Positions 1 through 8,739 of a stretch of DNA of 64,000 bases are shown here, in pieces. This DNA comes from Novipirellula herctigrandis (GTDB lineage: Bacteria; Planctomycetota; Planctomycetia; Pirellulales; Pirellulaceae): contig SJPJ01000001.1 of NCBI GenBank assembly GCA_007859835.1, positions 3,683,437 through 3,747,436 of the forward strand, written 5' to 3'. The notes beneath the pieces are model-generated. The model saw only the letters and a program-made list of their open reading frames with translations. It ran no database searches and had not been told where the DNA came from. Within the stretch, counting starts at the first letter, position 1. Each line of letters opens with the position of its first letter. The position numbers and the translations under genes were made by a program.

Positions 1-50
1 TGGGCGGAACCGTTTCCCCCGGTGCGCTAACGCGACCGGGGGCTAATCGC

Positions 51-91
51 TGCGATCCCGTTGGGATCAACAATCCCGAAGGGATGTTAGC
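51..91. repeat. Short palindromic repeat unit, copy 1
   Basis: This 41-base unit contains two imperfect palindromes, ATCCCGTTGGGAT and ATCCCGAAGGGAT, separated by a short CAA-type spacer. A second copy at 180-221 is identical except for one inserted base. Two copies this close, plus a third half-unit at 153-165, suggest a dispersed intergenic repeat family of the REP kind. The function is unknown. Confidence 0.7.
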
Positions 92-179
92 GATTAGCCG
101 GTGGTTGAGCGCAGCGACACCACCGGGATGCGTCGTGCCCTAACGATCGTTCATCCCGGAGGGATGGCAGCGGTCCGGC

Positions 180-221
180 TGCGATCCCGTTGGGATCAAC
201 AATCCCGACAGGGATGTTAGC
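180..221. repeat. Short palindromic repeat unit, copy 2
   Basis: This matches the unit at 51-91 over its whole length with one extra C in the second palindrome. Same orientation as copy 1, with start points 129 bases apart. Confidence 0.7.
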
Positions 222-518
222 CAAGCCACGGAATAGAAACGAGCCTCAGTAAATCGCTGACAATACCAACTCTTTGACAGCCCAGGACGAGCCCGTCGAA
301 CAACCTGGTTGGAATTCTGAGGATTTCTCTGAACGAAGGTTTACATCCCCGCCCCAATTGACATTTACATGTAGGCAGGTCGTGACAGAAACGGATGGCC
401 ACATGCTGCCCAAGAGTGGCGGCTCGGCAGCGAGGTCGCAATCTGTCGTGATCCGTTGGTCAATACGATCGTCGCACGATTGAACCGTCATACCTATTAG
501 TGATTGAAGGACATCCCC

Positions 519-3173
519 ATGCCGACGCTTGGTTCCCGCTTTTTTGGCCGCGAGCACAAACAGACCAAATGGCGAAGGCAATGCACGATGTTAAGCAGAC
601 GCGGGTGCGGCGTGTTTGTCATTGCTTCGATGTTTGTGTCGAGCACGCTGTACGGGCATGTGCCCCATGACATCATTCGCGCCCTCGGTATCAGCCCAGA
701 ATATGAGTCGGACGGCTTGGTCTTCGCGAGCGCTGACCAGTTTGGAGTCTGCATCCTGAGATCGACCGATCACGGAGAGACATTTTCGGAAGCCCATGGT
801 GGACTTGAGACTCGCGCCTTCGCGACGGGCATGACATTCTCGCCCAATTTCAAGAACGACAAAGTCGTTTATCTCTTCACTGATCAGGGATACTACAAGT
901 CCGAAGATCGAGGGATCAATTGGCAACGGCAACCTCATCTCAGGAAACAGTCCATTCTCAGCATTTGGCTCGACGACAATTACTCCGCGACCCAAGATGC
1001 CTATGTCTTAACAAGATCGGGTTTGTATCTGTCCAAACGCAATGGAGCGTCTTTGGAGACACTCAAGACCTTTCCCGCTGCCGCGAGAATAGGGCGACTC
1101 TGCCGGAGATCGAATTCGCTCTATGTGCACACTGCTTATTACGACAAACCTCCCTTCGTAAACGGGCAGGAGGTCATTACCTACAAGAGAGGGCAGGTTC
1201 ACGTTTACGATCTCGCCAACGGCTCCTGGGCGTCCTTGAACAGCGAACTGGAGGATTTGGTGGTTGCGGATTTCGATGTCGCCGCAAACTCTGATCATTC
1301 GACGATGATCGCTTCCTCTACAGATGGACGGATCATGACCAGCAACGATCGGGGCGACACATGGACGCCAACCTATGAATTGAAGGGCGATTTTGCCGCG
1401 ACAGTACGAATCTCTCCCAACTATGGTAACGACGGAACCATGATCATGGGAACTGCGAACGGATACGCTTACAAGTCAACCGACCAGGGTGCCAGTTGGA
1501 CGTTGGTATCCAACGGTCTGAATCGATGGATACAGCATAAGAATATCCATGTTACGCAACTTGAGTTCTCACCCAGCTACGCGAGAGACAACACAATATT
1601 CCTGGGCAAGACCGAGGGCTTGTTCAAATCGACAGACAATGCAGCTTTCTGGAGATACGTGGCGGTATGGCCTGTCCATTGGGGATTCTTCGCAAGCATT
1701 GCTCCGGACTACAGCACGTCACAGAACGTCTTCCTCGGCACCTACAACGCAGGCATCTTCAAATCGGAAGATGGTGGAAATGACTGGTTGCCCATTACCG
1801 AGGGAATCGAGTTGCTTTTCGCGAATGGCGTTCTCGTCTCGCCAAACTACGACAAGGATAAAGCGTTATTCGTCATGGACATCGCCTCGGGAGTTCATAA
1901 GTCGACCGACGGCGGTCAGTCGTATGTGCAAAATGAAACGCTTTCCAAACTCCTTCCTGACCCAAATCAGGCAGGTAAATACCTTCCCTTGCTGTATCGA
2001 GAACTCGCCATCTCGCCAAACTTCGAGCATGACGGACTGTTGTTACTGTTTGTCTTGCCAAGGTACATCTTGGGAGGAAATGACACGCACGTCTTTACCT
2101 ATTCGGAAAAGACAGGTGTCGCCAAAGAAGTATCTGTAGGGAGCGGAACTGGCTACATCACCGGGTTCGCTTTTCCACCATCCTATCCAAGCCATAACAG
2201 GATTTTCTGTGGTTCAACGGAAGGATTGTTCGCTTCCGACGACAGTGGGGACACCTGGATTCAGGTTGCTGGTCAGGCCATCGACAACGTTCTGATCTCA
2301 CCAACGTACGCGACCGACAAGACCGTCTATGCGATGACGAGAACCGGCAAGATTATCTATTCCACGGACAGTGGAAATATCGGCTCATTTCGGGCTTTGG
2401 AGAGTGGGCTGGAAGGTCGTTATGTTTACAACATCACCGTTTCTCCGAACTATGAGTCAGACAATACGTTGTACGTCTGCACCCTTGGAGACGGTGTGAT
2501 CAAGACGTCCGACGGTGGTCGCACGTGGAAAGAAGTAGGATTACGAGGCAGGTTTCTCTACGACGGTTTGACTTTTTCGCCTGCCTACAATGAGGACGCA
2601 ACGATTTTTGCCGCGTCCCTCGCGGGAATCCATCGAAGTCGAGACAGAGGTGCGACGTGGGAGCCCGTGCTAAATCGCAGTCAGTACCAGCCGCGATTTC
2701 ACGATATCTACATGCGAGACCCCGATGGGAAGTCCGTCACTCTTGATTGGGATGCCTTCAATTACAACAGCTATCGCAACAGCGACGACTTGGCTCTAAG
2801 AGATCAAGTCACGAAAATGTTACCCCGCGGCCACTACCAGATGTTGAGACACAAGAAGGCGACGCAAGGGGTCTATTACAAGTATCTCGTGAACGTTCCT
2901 GGCTATGACATCAACGCCTGCTTCACGGGCACGAGCGTCGACTATCGCTGCATTATGGGACCGGATTTGGGAATCGTAGAGATTCTGCTCGACGGAGAGA
3001 GCCAAGGCACCGTGGATCTCTACAGCCCTTCACTCCGAGTGAATGTCAGTGGCTTTTCGAAGCAGGGTATGAAGAAGGGATTTCACACATTCACGATCAG
3101 GAGTACGGGAACAAAGAACGCCAAATCCACGGGAACTTCGATAACCCTGAATTCAATCGACTTTGACTTCTAA
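519..3173 (+). CDS. Secreted Asp-box (BNR/VPS10-like) beta-propeller protein
   Basis: The protein carries about ten Asp-box motifs of the S-x-D-x-G-x-T-W type spread over roughly residues 80-720. Clear examples are STDHGETF, SNDRGDTW, STDQGASW, SEDGGNDW, SDDSGDTW, TSDGGRTW and SRDRGATW. This pattern marks the beta-propeller of sialidase-like, YCF48 and VPS10/sortilin-type proteins. The last 160 residues form a separate beta-rich region with no recognised family, possibly a carbohydrate-binding module. The ATG at 519 is preceded by GAAGGA at a good distance, which favours it over the TTG at 504; the hydrophobic export signal follows an inner Met at 588. It heads a four-gene plus-strand unit with a TIM barrel protein, a sulfatase and a fucosidase, so a role in binding or processing glycans outside the cytoplasm is likely. 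No catalytic residues are recognised. Confidence 0.8.
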   Translation: MPTLGSRFFGREHKQTKWRRQCTMLSRRGCGVFVIASMFVSSTLYGHVPHDIIRALGISPEYESDGLVFASADQFGVCILRSTDHGETFSEAHGGLETRAFATGMTFSPNFKNDKVVYLFTDQGYYKSEDRGINWQRQPHLRKQSILSIWLDDNYSATQDAYVLTRSGLYLSKRNGASLETLKTFPAAARIGRLCRRSNSLYVHTAYYDKPPFVNGQEVITYKRGQVHVYDLANGSWASLNSELEDLVVADFDVAANSDHSTMIASSTDGRIMTSNDRGDTWTPTYELKGDFAATVRISPNYGNDGTMIMGTANGYAYKSTDQGASWTLVSNGLNRWIQHKNIHVTQLEFSPSYARDNTIFLGKTEGLFKSTDNAAFWRYVAVWPVHWGFFASIAPDYSTSQNVFLGTYNAGIFKSEDGGNDWLPITEGIELLFANGVLVSPNYDKDKALFVMDIASGVHKSTDGGQSYVQNETLSKLLPDPNQAGKYLPLLYRELAISPNFEHDGLLLLFVLPRYILGGNDTHVFTYSEKTGVAKEVSVGSGTGYITGFAFPPSYPSHNRIFCGSTEGLFASDDSGDTWIQVAGQAIDNVLISPTYATDKTVYAMTRTGKIIYSTDSGNIGSFRALESGLEGRYVYNITVSPNYESDNTLYVCTLGDGVIKTSDGGRTWKEVGLRGRFLYDGLTFSPAYNEDATIFAASLAGIHRSRDRGATWEPVLNRSQYQPRFHDIYMRDPDGKSVTLDWDAFNYNSYRNSDDLALRDQVTKMLPRGHYQMLRHKKATQGVYYKYLVNVPGYDINACFTGTSVDYRCIMGPDLGIVEILLDGESQGTVDLYSPSLRVNVSGFSKQGMKKGFHTFTIRSTGTKNAKSTGTSITLNSIDFDF

Positions 3174-3237
3174 AGAGAACGTCGTGCGTGCCCAGGACGG
3201 ACCGGGGGCGCCAACGCCGCTAAAGTAAGAAACAAGC

Positions 3238-4647
3238 ATGAAAACACATTCCTTAAGAACCATACTGATCGCGTCACTGCTTGTGGCCGCCGCTTTGCTT
3301 ACGCCGCAGGCCACGGCGGCTTCAGGCACCGGCTATGTTCGCGTCGAACAGATCGACGGCGTCTGGTGGTTCATCAGTCCCGACGGGCAGAAGTTCGTCA
3401 GCCTGGGCGTGAACCACATCGAACCGCATCTTTGGCTGGCCCCCTACAACCAGGAGGCCACTCTCAAGCGATATGGGGCCGACATGCTCACACCGCAAGG
3501 TCGATTCGACACCGATAGCGAGGCCGCCGAGAAGTGGATTAACCGCCAGGTGGAAATCTGCAGAGATCTCCGTTTCAACACGTTTGGCAAACATACGCAT
3601 CCATCGATCTCGCCGTCACTCTACCAAGACAAAGTCTACTACCTGGCTTCTCTGGAGACCGCGCCGCTCGCGCTTTGGAGACACGAGGCTGGCGAAGGCC
3701 CGATGCCGGACATCTTTTCTTCCGATTTTGAGGTGTACCTTAATCAACGCGTCGCTGAAGTAGTGAGCCAGCACAAGCAGAGCCGTAACCTCTTGGGCTA
3801 CCTCTACACGGATATCCCTCATTGGGTCATGCCCGATTATATCCAACGTCGCGAGAATGAGCGCGTGATGATCTATCCTTGGCTCAATACAATCGTTCGG
3901 CTGGGGGCATCCAGTCCCGGCAAGCAACGATGGATCGAGCATCTCAAAAGCCGCTACTCCACGGCGGAGGCGGCGGCCAAGGTATGGGGAATGTCCGCAC
4001 CGGCGATTTATGGCACAAGCTGGGAGCAACTGGCACATCAGCAGACTTGGTTCGACCCGTCCGACGCGGAAGCAGCCGAGCAGGACATGGAGTCTTTCAT
4101 GCAACTCATCGCCGACCGGTGGTACCGGCTGCACCATGATGCGATCAGGCAGCATGACCGGAATCACCTGATCTTCGGCGACAAGACGATGATCGAAATG
4201 TACCGTAAGTTCCTGATTCCATCGCTCAAGAAATATGTAGACGTCATTGTGGTTCAATCCTACAACCGCTGGTCGAAAGACGCCGAGACCACCGATTGGA
4301 TCTATCAGCAGCTCGGCAAACCGATCTTCAACGGGGACGGTTCCTACGCGTACGTTCATCCGAACCAGCAGCAGTACAAGGTCAAGGGCTGGTGGACCAA
4401 TGCGAAGGACCTCGCCGACGTGTCAGCCATGTATAAAGAGACACTCGATGGCATGATGGCAAAGCCGTACATCATCGGCTGGCACCATTGCGGAATGCTG
4501 CAGCAATGGGACGGTGCCTTGCGAGGTGATGTGGACTCGAATGAGAACGGGTTCATGGATCCGTTCGAGAACTACTACACCGAGTGGACTGACGTGATTC
4601 GAGAGTTCAACAGCAAAGCGGCGGATCTGCATGAAGCGGCCAAGTAA
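3238..4647 (+). CDS. Agarase-like (GH50-like) TIM-barrel protein, atypical catalytic positions
   Basis: A signal peptide covers about residues 1-28. The mature protein begins with a segment of the DGVWWFISPDGQKFVSLGVNH type that is typical of GH50/agarase-like clan GH-A enzymes, and continues with RYSTAEAAAKVWG, the W-and-Y motif after the fourth strand. At the place where relatives have a GYFxDNE-type motif with the acid/base Glu, this protein reads GYLYTDIPHW. The nucleophile-strand position reads IFNGDGSY rather than a Glu-containing motif. It may therefore use other carboxylates, belong to a little-studied subfamily, or be non-catalytic. It is 64 bases downstream of the propeller gene and just upstream of a sulfatase, so it probably acts on the same exported substrate. 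The family call is from pattern recognition and is moderate in strength. Confidence 0.65.
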   Translation: MKTHSLRTILIASLLVAAALLTPQATAASGTGYVRVEQIDGVWWFISPDGQKFVSLGVNHIEPHLWLAPYNQEATLKRYGADMLTPQGRFDTDSEAAEKWINRQVEICRDLRFNTFGKHTHPSISPSLYQDKVYYLASLETAPLALWRHEAGEGPMPDIFSSDFEVYLNQRVAEVVSQHKQSRNLLGYLYTDIPHWVMPDYIQRRENERVMIYPWLNTIVRLGASSPGKQRWIEHLKSRYSTAEAAAKVWGMSAPAIYGTSWEQLAHQQTWFDPSDAEAAEQDMESFMQLIADRWYRLHHDAIRQHDRNHLIFGDKTMIEMYRKFLIPSLKKYVDVIVVQSYNRWSKDAETTDWIYQQLGKPIFNGDGSYAYVHPNQQQYKVKGWWTNAKDLADVSAMYKETLDGMMAKPYIIGWHHCGMLQQWDGALRGDVDSNENGFMDPFENYYTEWTDVIREFNSKAADLHEAAK

Positions 4648-4885
4648 GATGTCAAGAGCGAATCGGCTTACGAAATGGAAACGATCAATTTTTGTGACAT
4701 CGACCTGCTCCACTGAATCATTGCCTATTCCAACGGAAGGCTCACGGAAAACACCAGTCATGATTGAATCAACAGGAAACCTTGATCACAGGACTCCCGT
4801 CCGAACAGCCTTCCCAACGAGCCAACTCCGTCACGCAGTTGGATTGGGAAAGCCGTTCTTCTTCCATCAGCGAGGGTGGGTTCTG

Positions 4886-6280
4886 ATGTCTTCTGTATTG
4901 TTTGGAATCTGCGCCTTTGCGGTGGGGACGTGCTCTGCAGCCACCGCCTCGAAGCCGAATGTGATTTTAGTGATGGCAGACGATATGGGGTTTGAGTGCC
5001 TTTCCGTTCATGGAGGTGCTCCGTATAAAACGCCGCATTTAGACCGGATGGCGAAACAGGGGGTTATGTTTACGGACGCCTATTCGAATGCGATGTGCAC
5101 TCCGACGCGGGTCAAGCTGATGAGTGGGCGCTATAACTTCCGCAACTATGAAATGTTCGCCTATATGAACCCGAACATTTATACGATCGGAAACCTGATG
5201 CAAGATGCGGGCTATGCGACTGCGATCATTGGAAAGCACCAGCTGAACGGCTATGGGAAATATGCAGTTCCGGCGGAAGATCGCTGGCCGCGATTTTCAA
5301 AAAATGGGTTCGATGAGTTTTGCATGTGGAATGCTAAACTGGATTTTAACACCACGCCGGATCAGTTTCATAAACCCGTCATTGAGCAGAATGGGAAGGT
5401 CTTGCGCTACGATGAGGAGTTGAAGGGGAGATTTGGTCCCGATGTCTTAATGGATTATGCCTGCAACTTTATCCGTCGCAAAAAGGAGGCGCCCTTCTTT
5501 ATCTATTACCCGATGATGCTGCCCCATGCGCCGTTCATTCCAACACCGGATTCTGAGGATCCAACCTGTACGGATAAAGAGAAGAACCAGCAGGATATGG
5601 TCGCCTACGTCGATAAGCTCATGGGGCGTTTGCTTGCTTTCCTCGAGGCCGAAGGTGTGCTGGACAACACGCTCGTTCTTTTTACGGGCGACAATGGGAC
5701 CTACCACAGGTTGAATCGTTCACTGAATGGGCGAACGTTGACGACCGGTAAGATGTATCTAACCGATGACGGCACCCGTTCCATTCTGTTGGCCTATTGG
5801 AAAGGCAGCATGAAAGCGGGCCAGGTGTGTGGTGATTTGATCGATTTTACGGACTTCATGCCGACGCTGGCCGAGGCCGCTGGCGTGGCAGCTCCGGCGG
5901 ATACCGACGGGGTAAGTTTTCTCCCGCAGATTAAAGGTGAGAAGGGAACGCCGCGTGAATGGATTCTGGTGGAGCATGACCCCGGACAAGCGCCGCAGTA
6001 TGACTATATAGGCCGCTGGGTGCGGAACCATACGCATAAGCTCTATCACGATGGTCGCGTGTTCAACACCAAAGTCGATCCGGATGAAAGAACGGACTTG
6101 GCTGGATCGACTGAACCACAGGATCTCATCACAATTCAACAACTCAAGGAAGCGATGGCGACGATCCCGCCGTGGGATCCAAAGACCCCGAAGGAAGATG
6201 CTCAATCGCGTCGGTTGAAAAAACAGAAACAGCAGCGAGGGAACGAACCGGTTAGCCTTGAAAAGGAAAGTACTCAATAG
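4886..6280 (+). CDS. Secreted sulfatase (S1, CTPTR)
   Basis: The sulfatase fold is shown by PNVILVMADDMGF near the mature N-terminus, the formylglycine motif CTPTR with Cys71, and GDNGT in the middle, which supplies metal ligands. The open frame extends upstream to 4631, overlapping the previous gene. I chose ATG 4886 because it follows GAGGG at 4872-4876 and begins a standard signal peptide (MSSVLFGICAFAVGTCSA). That gives 464 residues, usual for S1 sulfatases. The Cys must be converted to formylglycine by a maturation enzyme not present in the window. The substrate is presumably a sulfated glycan shared with the adjacent fucosidase. The C-terminus is Lys/Gln-rich. Confidence 0.9.
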   Translation: MSSVLFGICAFAVGTCSAATASKPNVILVMADDMGFECLSVHGGAPYKTPHLDRMAKQGVMFTDAYSNAMCTPTRVKLMSGRYNFRNYEMFAYMNPNIYTIGNLMQDAGYATAIIGKHQLNGYGKYAVPAEDRWPRFSKNGFDEFCMWNAKLDFNTTPDQFHKPVIEQNGKVLRYDEELKGRFGPDVLMDYACNFIRRKKEAPFFIYYPMMLPHAPFIPTPDSEDPTCTDKEKNQQDMVAYVDKLMGRLLAFLEAEGVLDNTLVLFTGDNGTYHRLNRSLNGRTLTTGKMYLTDDGTRSILLAYWKGSMKAGQVCGDLIDFTDFMPTLAEAAGVAAPADTDGVSFLPQIKGEKGTPREWILVEHDPGQAPQYDYIGRWVRNHTHKLYHDGRVFNTKVDPDERTDLAGSTEPQDLITIQQLKEAMATIPPWDPKTPKEDAQSRRLKKQKQQRGNEPVSLEKESTQ

Positions 6281-6330
6281 CAGATGCAACATTTTGATAC
6301 ACTGACACAGCGAATGAGAGGGCCACTGGA

Positions 6331-7731
6331 ATGATAACTAAACGAGAGTTTCTTAAGGTCGGCACGGCATGTCTCGGCGGCATGGCACTGCATCCCTCTT
6401 TATCTCTCGGCGCGGAAACGGCTGATGACACGCTGCTGCCGCTGCCAACGAGAGCGCAGATGTCTTGGCAGGATTGCGAGATCGGCCTGGTGTATCATTT
6501 CGACCTCTCTATCGCGGCCGGGAATTTTGCCGGAAATAATACTCACAGAGAGCGTTTCGATCCAAAGCGGTACAACCCGAAGAAACTGGACACGGATCAG
6601 TGGATCGAGGCGGCGAAAGCCTGCGGGGCCAAATACGCCGTGTTCACCGCGACCCATTTCAATGGATTCATGCAGTGGCAGAGTGACCTCTACCCGTACG
6701 GCGTCAAGCAGGCGACCTGGCGAAACGGTAAGGGTGATGTGGTTGGCGATTTCGTGGCCTCCTGCCGAAAGGCCGGTATCCGCCCCGGTATTTACTTCAG
6801 CACCCACCGCAATGTTTACCAGACCGTGTGGGGGCACTATGTAGACTGGGGCAAGGGTCGTAAAACGGAGAAGCAGAAAGCGTACAACCAGATCGCGGAA
6901 GCGCAATTGACAGAGCTCTGTTCGAGATACGGGGAGCTGGTTCAGATCTGGTACGACGCGGGTACGAAATTGCCGCACGAGGACGGTCCCAATTCACTTC
7001 CGATCTTCGAAAAGTACCAGCCCAATTCCGTTTTCTATCACAGCTCCCGGCGGAGCGATGTCCGCTGGGTAGGGAACGAACACGGACACGTGCCTTACCC
7101 CTGCTGGGCCACGATGCCGAAGGGCAAAGACGGCTCCGTCGGGCACAACCACACTGATTGGAAACCGAACCTGTCTCAGGGAGTCGCCGATGGCTCGGTC
7201 TGGGCGCCGGGGATGGCTGACGTCCCCTTGCGCAACCACAACTGGTTCTGGAAGCCGGGGCAGGACAACAAAGTGTGGTCGCTTCAGGAATTGATGAAGA
7301 AGTACTACGGGTCAGTCGGGCACAACTGCAACCTGCTTCTTGGCGAGGTTGTCACATCAGAAGGTCTGGTGCCTGACCATGACATCAACCGGCTGGCCGA
7401 ATTCGGGAAGGAGATCCAACGCCGGTTCGGAAAATCCATCGCGGAAACATCGGGAACCGGAGATTCCATTGAGTTAAAGCTTCCAACTCCCCAACGCATC
7501 AACCACATGATCGCCATGGAAGACATTGCCGAAGGTGAACGTGTCCGCGAATACACACTCGAAGGGCGCATGCCTGGTGGAGAATGGCAGCCCCTGTGTT
7601 CCGGTGAATGCATCGGACATAAAAGGATTCAGACCTTCACCGACGTCGACGTGGCCGCCGTGCGGCTGAAGATCTCCAAGGCCCGGGCGAAGCCGCACCT
7701 ACGTCGATTGGCTGTTTTCAACGTTACCTGA
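6331..7731 (+). CDS. Alpha-L-fucosidase, GH29
   Basis: This is a GH29 retaining fucosidase that should release alpha-linked L-fucose. Visible landmarks are the N-terminal barrel strand with FDPKRYNPKKLDTDQW, the THFNGF motif (the usual HHDGF-type substrate His), and QIWYDAG, where Asp209 is the expected nucleophile. The N-terminus has KREFLKVGTACLGGMAL followed by an Ala/Leu stretch, which resembles a Tat signal with Lys at the first Arg. The last 120 residues form a beta-rich C-terminal domain. At 466 residues it is complete. It lies 50 bases after the sulfatase and is the last gene of the unit that starts at 519. The pairing suggests removal of sulfate and fucose from the same glycan. Confidence 0.9.
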   Translation: MITKREFLKVGTACLGGMALHPSLSLGAETADDTLLPLPTRAQMSWQDCEIGLVYHFDLSIAAGNFAGNNTHRERFDPKRYNPKKLDTDQWIEAAKACGAKYAVFTATHFNGFMQWQSDLYPYGVKQATWRNGKGDVVGDFVASCRKAGIRPGIYFSTHRNVYQTVWGHYVDWGKGRKTEKQKAYNQIAEAQLTELCSRYGELVQIWYDAGTKLPHEDGPNSLPIFEKYQPNSVFYHSSRRSDVRWVGNEHGHVPYPCWATMPKGKDGSVGHNHTDWKPNLSQGVADGSVWAPGMADVPLRNHNWFWKPGQDNKVWSLQELMKKYYGSVGHNCNLLLGEVVTSEGLVPDHDINRLAEFGKEIQRRFGKSIAETSGTGDSIELKLPTPQRINHMIAMEDIAEGERVREYTLEGRMPGGEWQPLCSGECIGHKRIQTFTDVDVAAVRLKISKARAKPHLRRLAVFNVT

Positions 7732-8199
7732 GGAACAAGCCATTCTGAATGAAGAGGGCGACACAACAGGGCCAACCAAATAGGATTTAACTTTGCGACG
7801 CATGAGCCGAAGGGGTAGGGCCTTGGTTCAGCCGTAACACGTGTGCAATTGGGCGATGTCGAATTCTCCTCTCAACCGTGGATAATCTTGCACTGAGCCT
7901 GTCAACTGAAGAGCAGCGGACCCTGCTGATGTTGTGCGAAAAGTGCCTGGGCGTGGAAAAGTCATTCTGTTAGCTCACAACGTGGTAATGTCAGCAGACA
8001 CAGTTTGGAAACCGCGATCACGGGACATGCAGTAAGATTTCCCCAATGTGTTCTGCTTCTGGGTTTACAATGTCTCTGACGGCGACATTACCTATTCGCT
8101 GGAACGCGGCTCGACTTTTGCCGAGAATCGGCTTCGTGGCATACGCATCATGCCTGTCGTCCGCAATTCATGTTTTCACATTTCACAGGCTGGAAGCAG
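7732..8199 (+). other. Intergenic stretch, possible MarR-like 3' remnant
   Basis: There is no complete gene here. An open frame ending with the stop at 7971-7973 encodes LSTEEQRTLLMLCEKCLG, which resembles the last helix of MarR-family regulators. Upstream sequence in that frame does not continue the similarity, so this is at best a gene fossil and I hold it weakly. The short frames between 8046 and 8300 overlap the sigma factor start and look random. Confidence 0.3.
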
Positions 8200-8739
8200 A
8201 TGCCACCTTCAACGCACGACGACGAAAAAGTCGAACAGTTTTCACGACTACTGGTCGCGAATCAACGGCGGCTGTATGGCTTTATCTTAACGCTGGTTCA
8301 TGACCGTGCCGCAGCCGATGACATTCTGCAGGACGTCAGTTCGCTGCTATGGCAGAAGTTCGACAAGTTTGAACCGGGGACGGATTTTGCTGCGTGGGGA
8401 ATGGCTGTTTCGCGATTGACGATCCTCAATTGGCGGAGAAAGCAAAAGAAGGTTCCCTTGCCGCTCGATGACCAGCAGTTCGCACTACTGGCCGACGAGG
8501 CGGTTGCAGTCAGTTGTCAACATGAATCTCGGCAGGTTGCTCTGCGAGAGTGCCTGCAAAAAGTCGATGCCTCCGGTCGAGAACTGCTCGCGTCGCGATT
8601 CGAGATGTCTCGAAGCGTTGCGTCCATCGCCGAGCAATTGGGGCGTAGTCGAGTGGCAATCTATAAACGATTAAATCGGATTCAGTCCTTGTTGTTGGAT
8701 TGCATCAACGAAAAGGTGCAGGAGGAGGGTGTTTTATGA
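8200..8739 (+). CDS. ECF sigma factor (Rhodopirellula-type sigma-70)
   Basis: This is a small sigma factor with only regions 2 and 4. Region 2 holds DDILQDVSSLLWQKFDKF and the adjacent FAAWGMAVSRLTILNWRRK, which contacts the -10 element. Region 4 holds VASIAEQLGRSRVAIYKRL, the helix-turn-helix for the -35 element. The ATG at 8200 has GGAAG just upstream and gives 179 residues; an ATG at 8170 is possible. The stop overlaps the start of the next gene as ATGA, so the two are translationally coupled. That partner is a membrane FecR-LamG protein, the usual anti-sigma or signal-receiving partner in planctomycetes. Its targets cannot be read from the window. Confidence 0.9.
   Translation: MPPSTHDDEKVEQFSRLLVANQRRLYGFILTLVHDRAAADDILQDVSSLLWQKFDKFEPGTDFAAWGMAVSRLTILNWRRKQKKVPLPLDDQQFALLADEAVAVSCQHESRQVALRECLQKVDASGRELLASRFEMSRSVASIAEQLGRSRVAIYKRLNRIQSLLLDCINEKVQEEGVL

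Larger units (their letters stand above)
1..518. other. Gene-free left edge with palindromic repeats
   Basis: I see no convincing gene here. The first 220 bases hold several short palindromes built on ATCCC-N-GGGAT (for example near 54-66, 73-85 and 153-165) and two near-identical 41-42 base units that are listed separately. Bases 222-518 hold only short open frames on both strands with no recognisable product. The last bases contain GAAGGA at 506-511, the likely ribosome binding site of the first gene. Confidence 0.6.

Noticed and set aside
51-221. Left-edge repeats as a CRISPR array
   Set aside because: Only two units, palindromic and unevenly spaced, with no cas genes.
1549-2139. 196-codon frame on the plus strand
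   Set aside because: Second frame of the Asp-box protein; Ser/Thr/Arg-rich pattern typical of an out-of-frame reading.
3616-4359. 247-codon minus-strand frame
   Set aside because: Antisense within the agarase-like gene; composition is that of a shadow frame.
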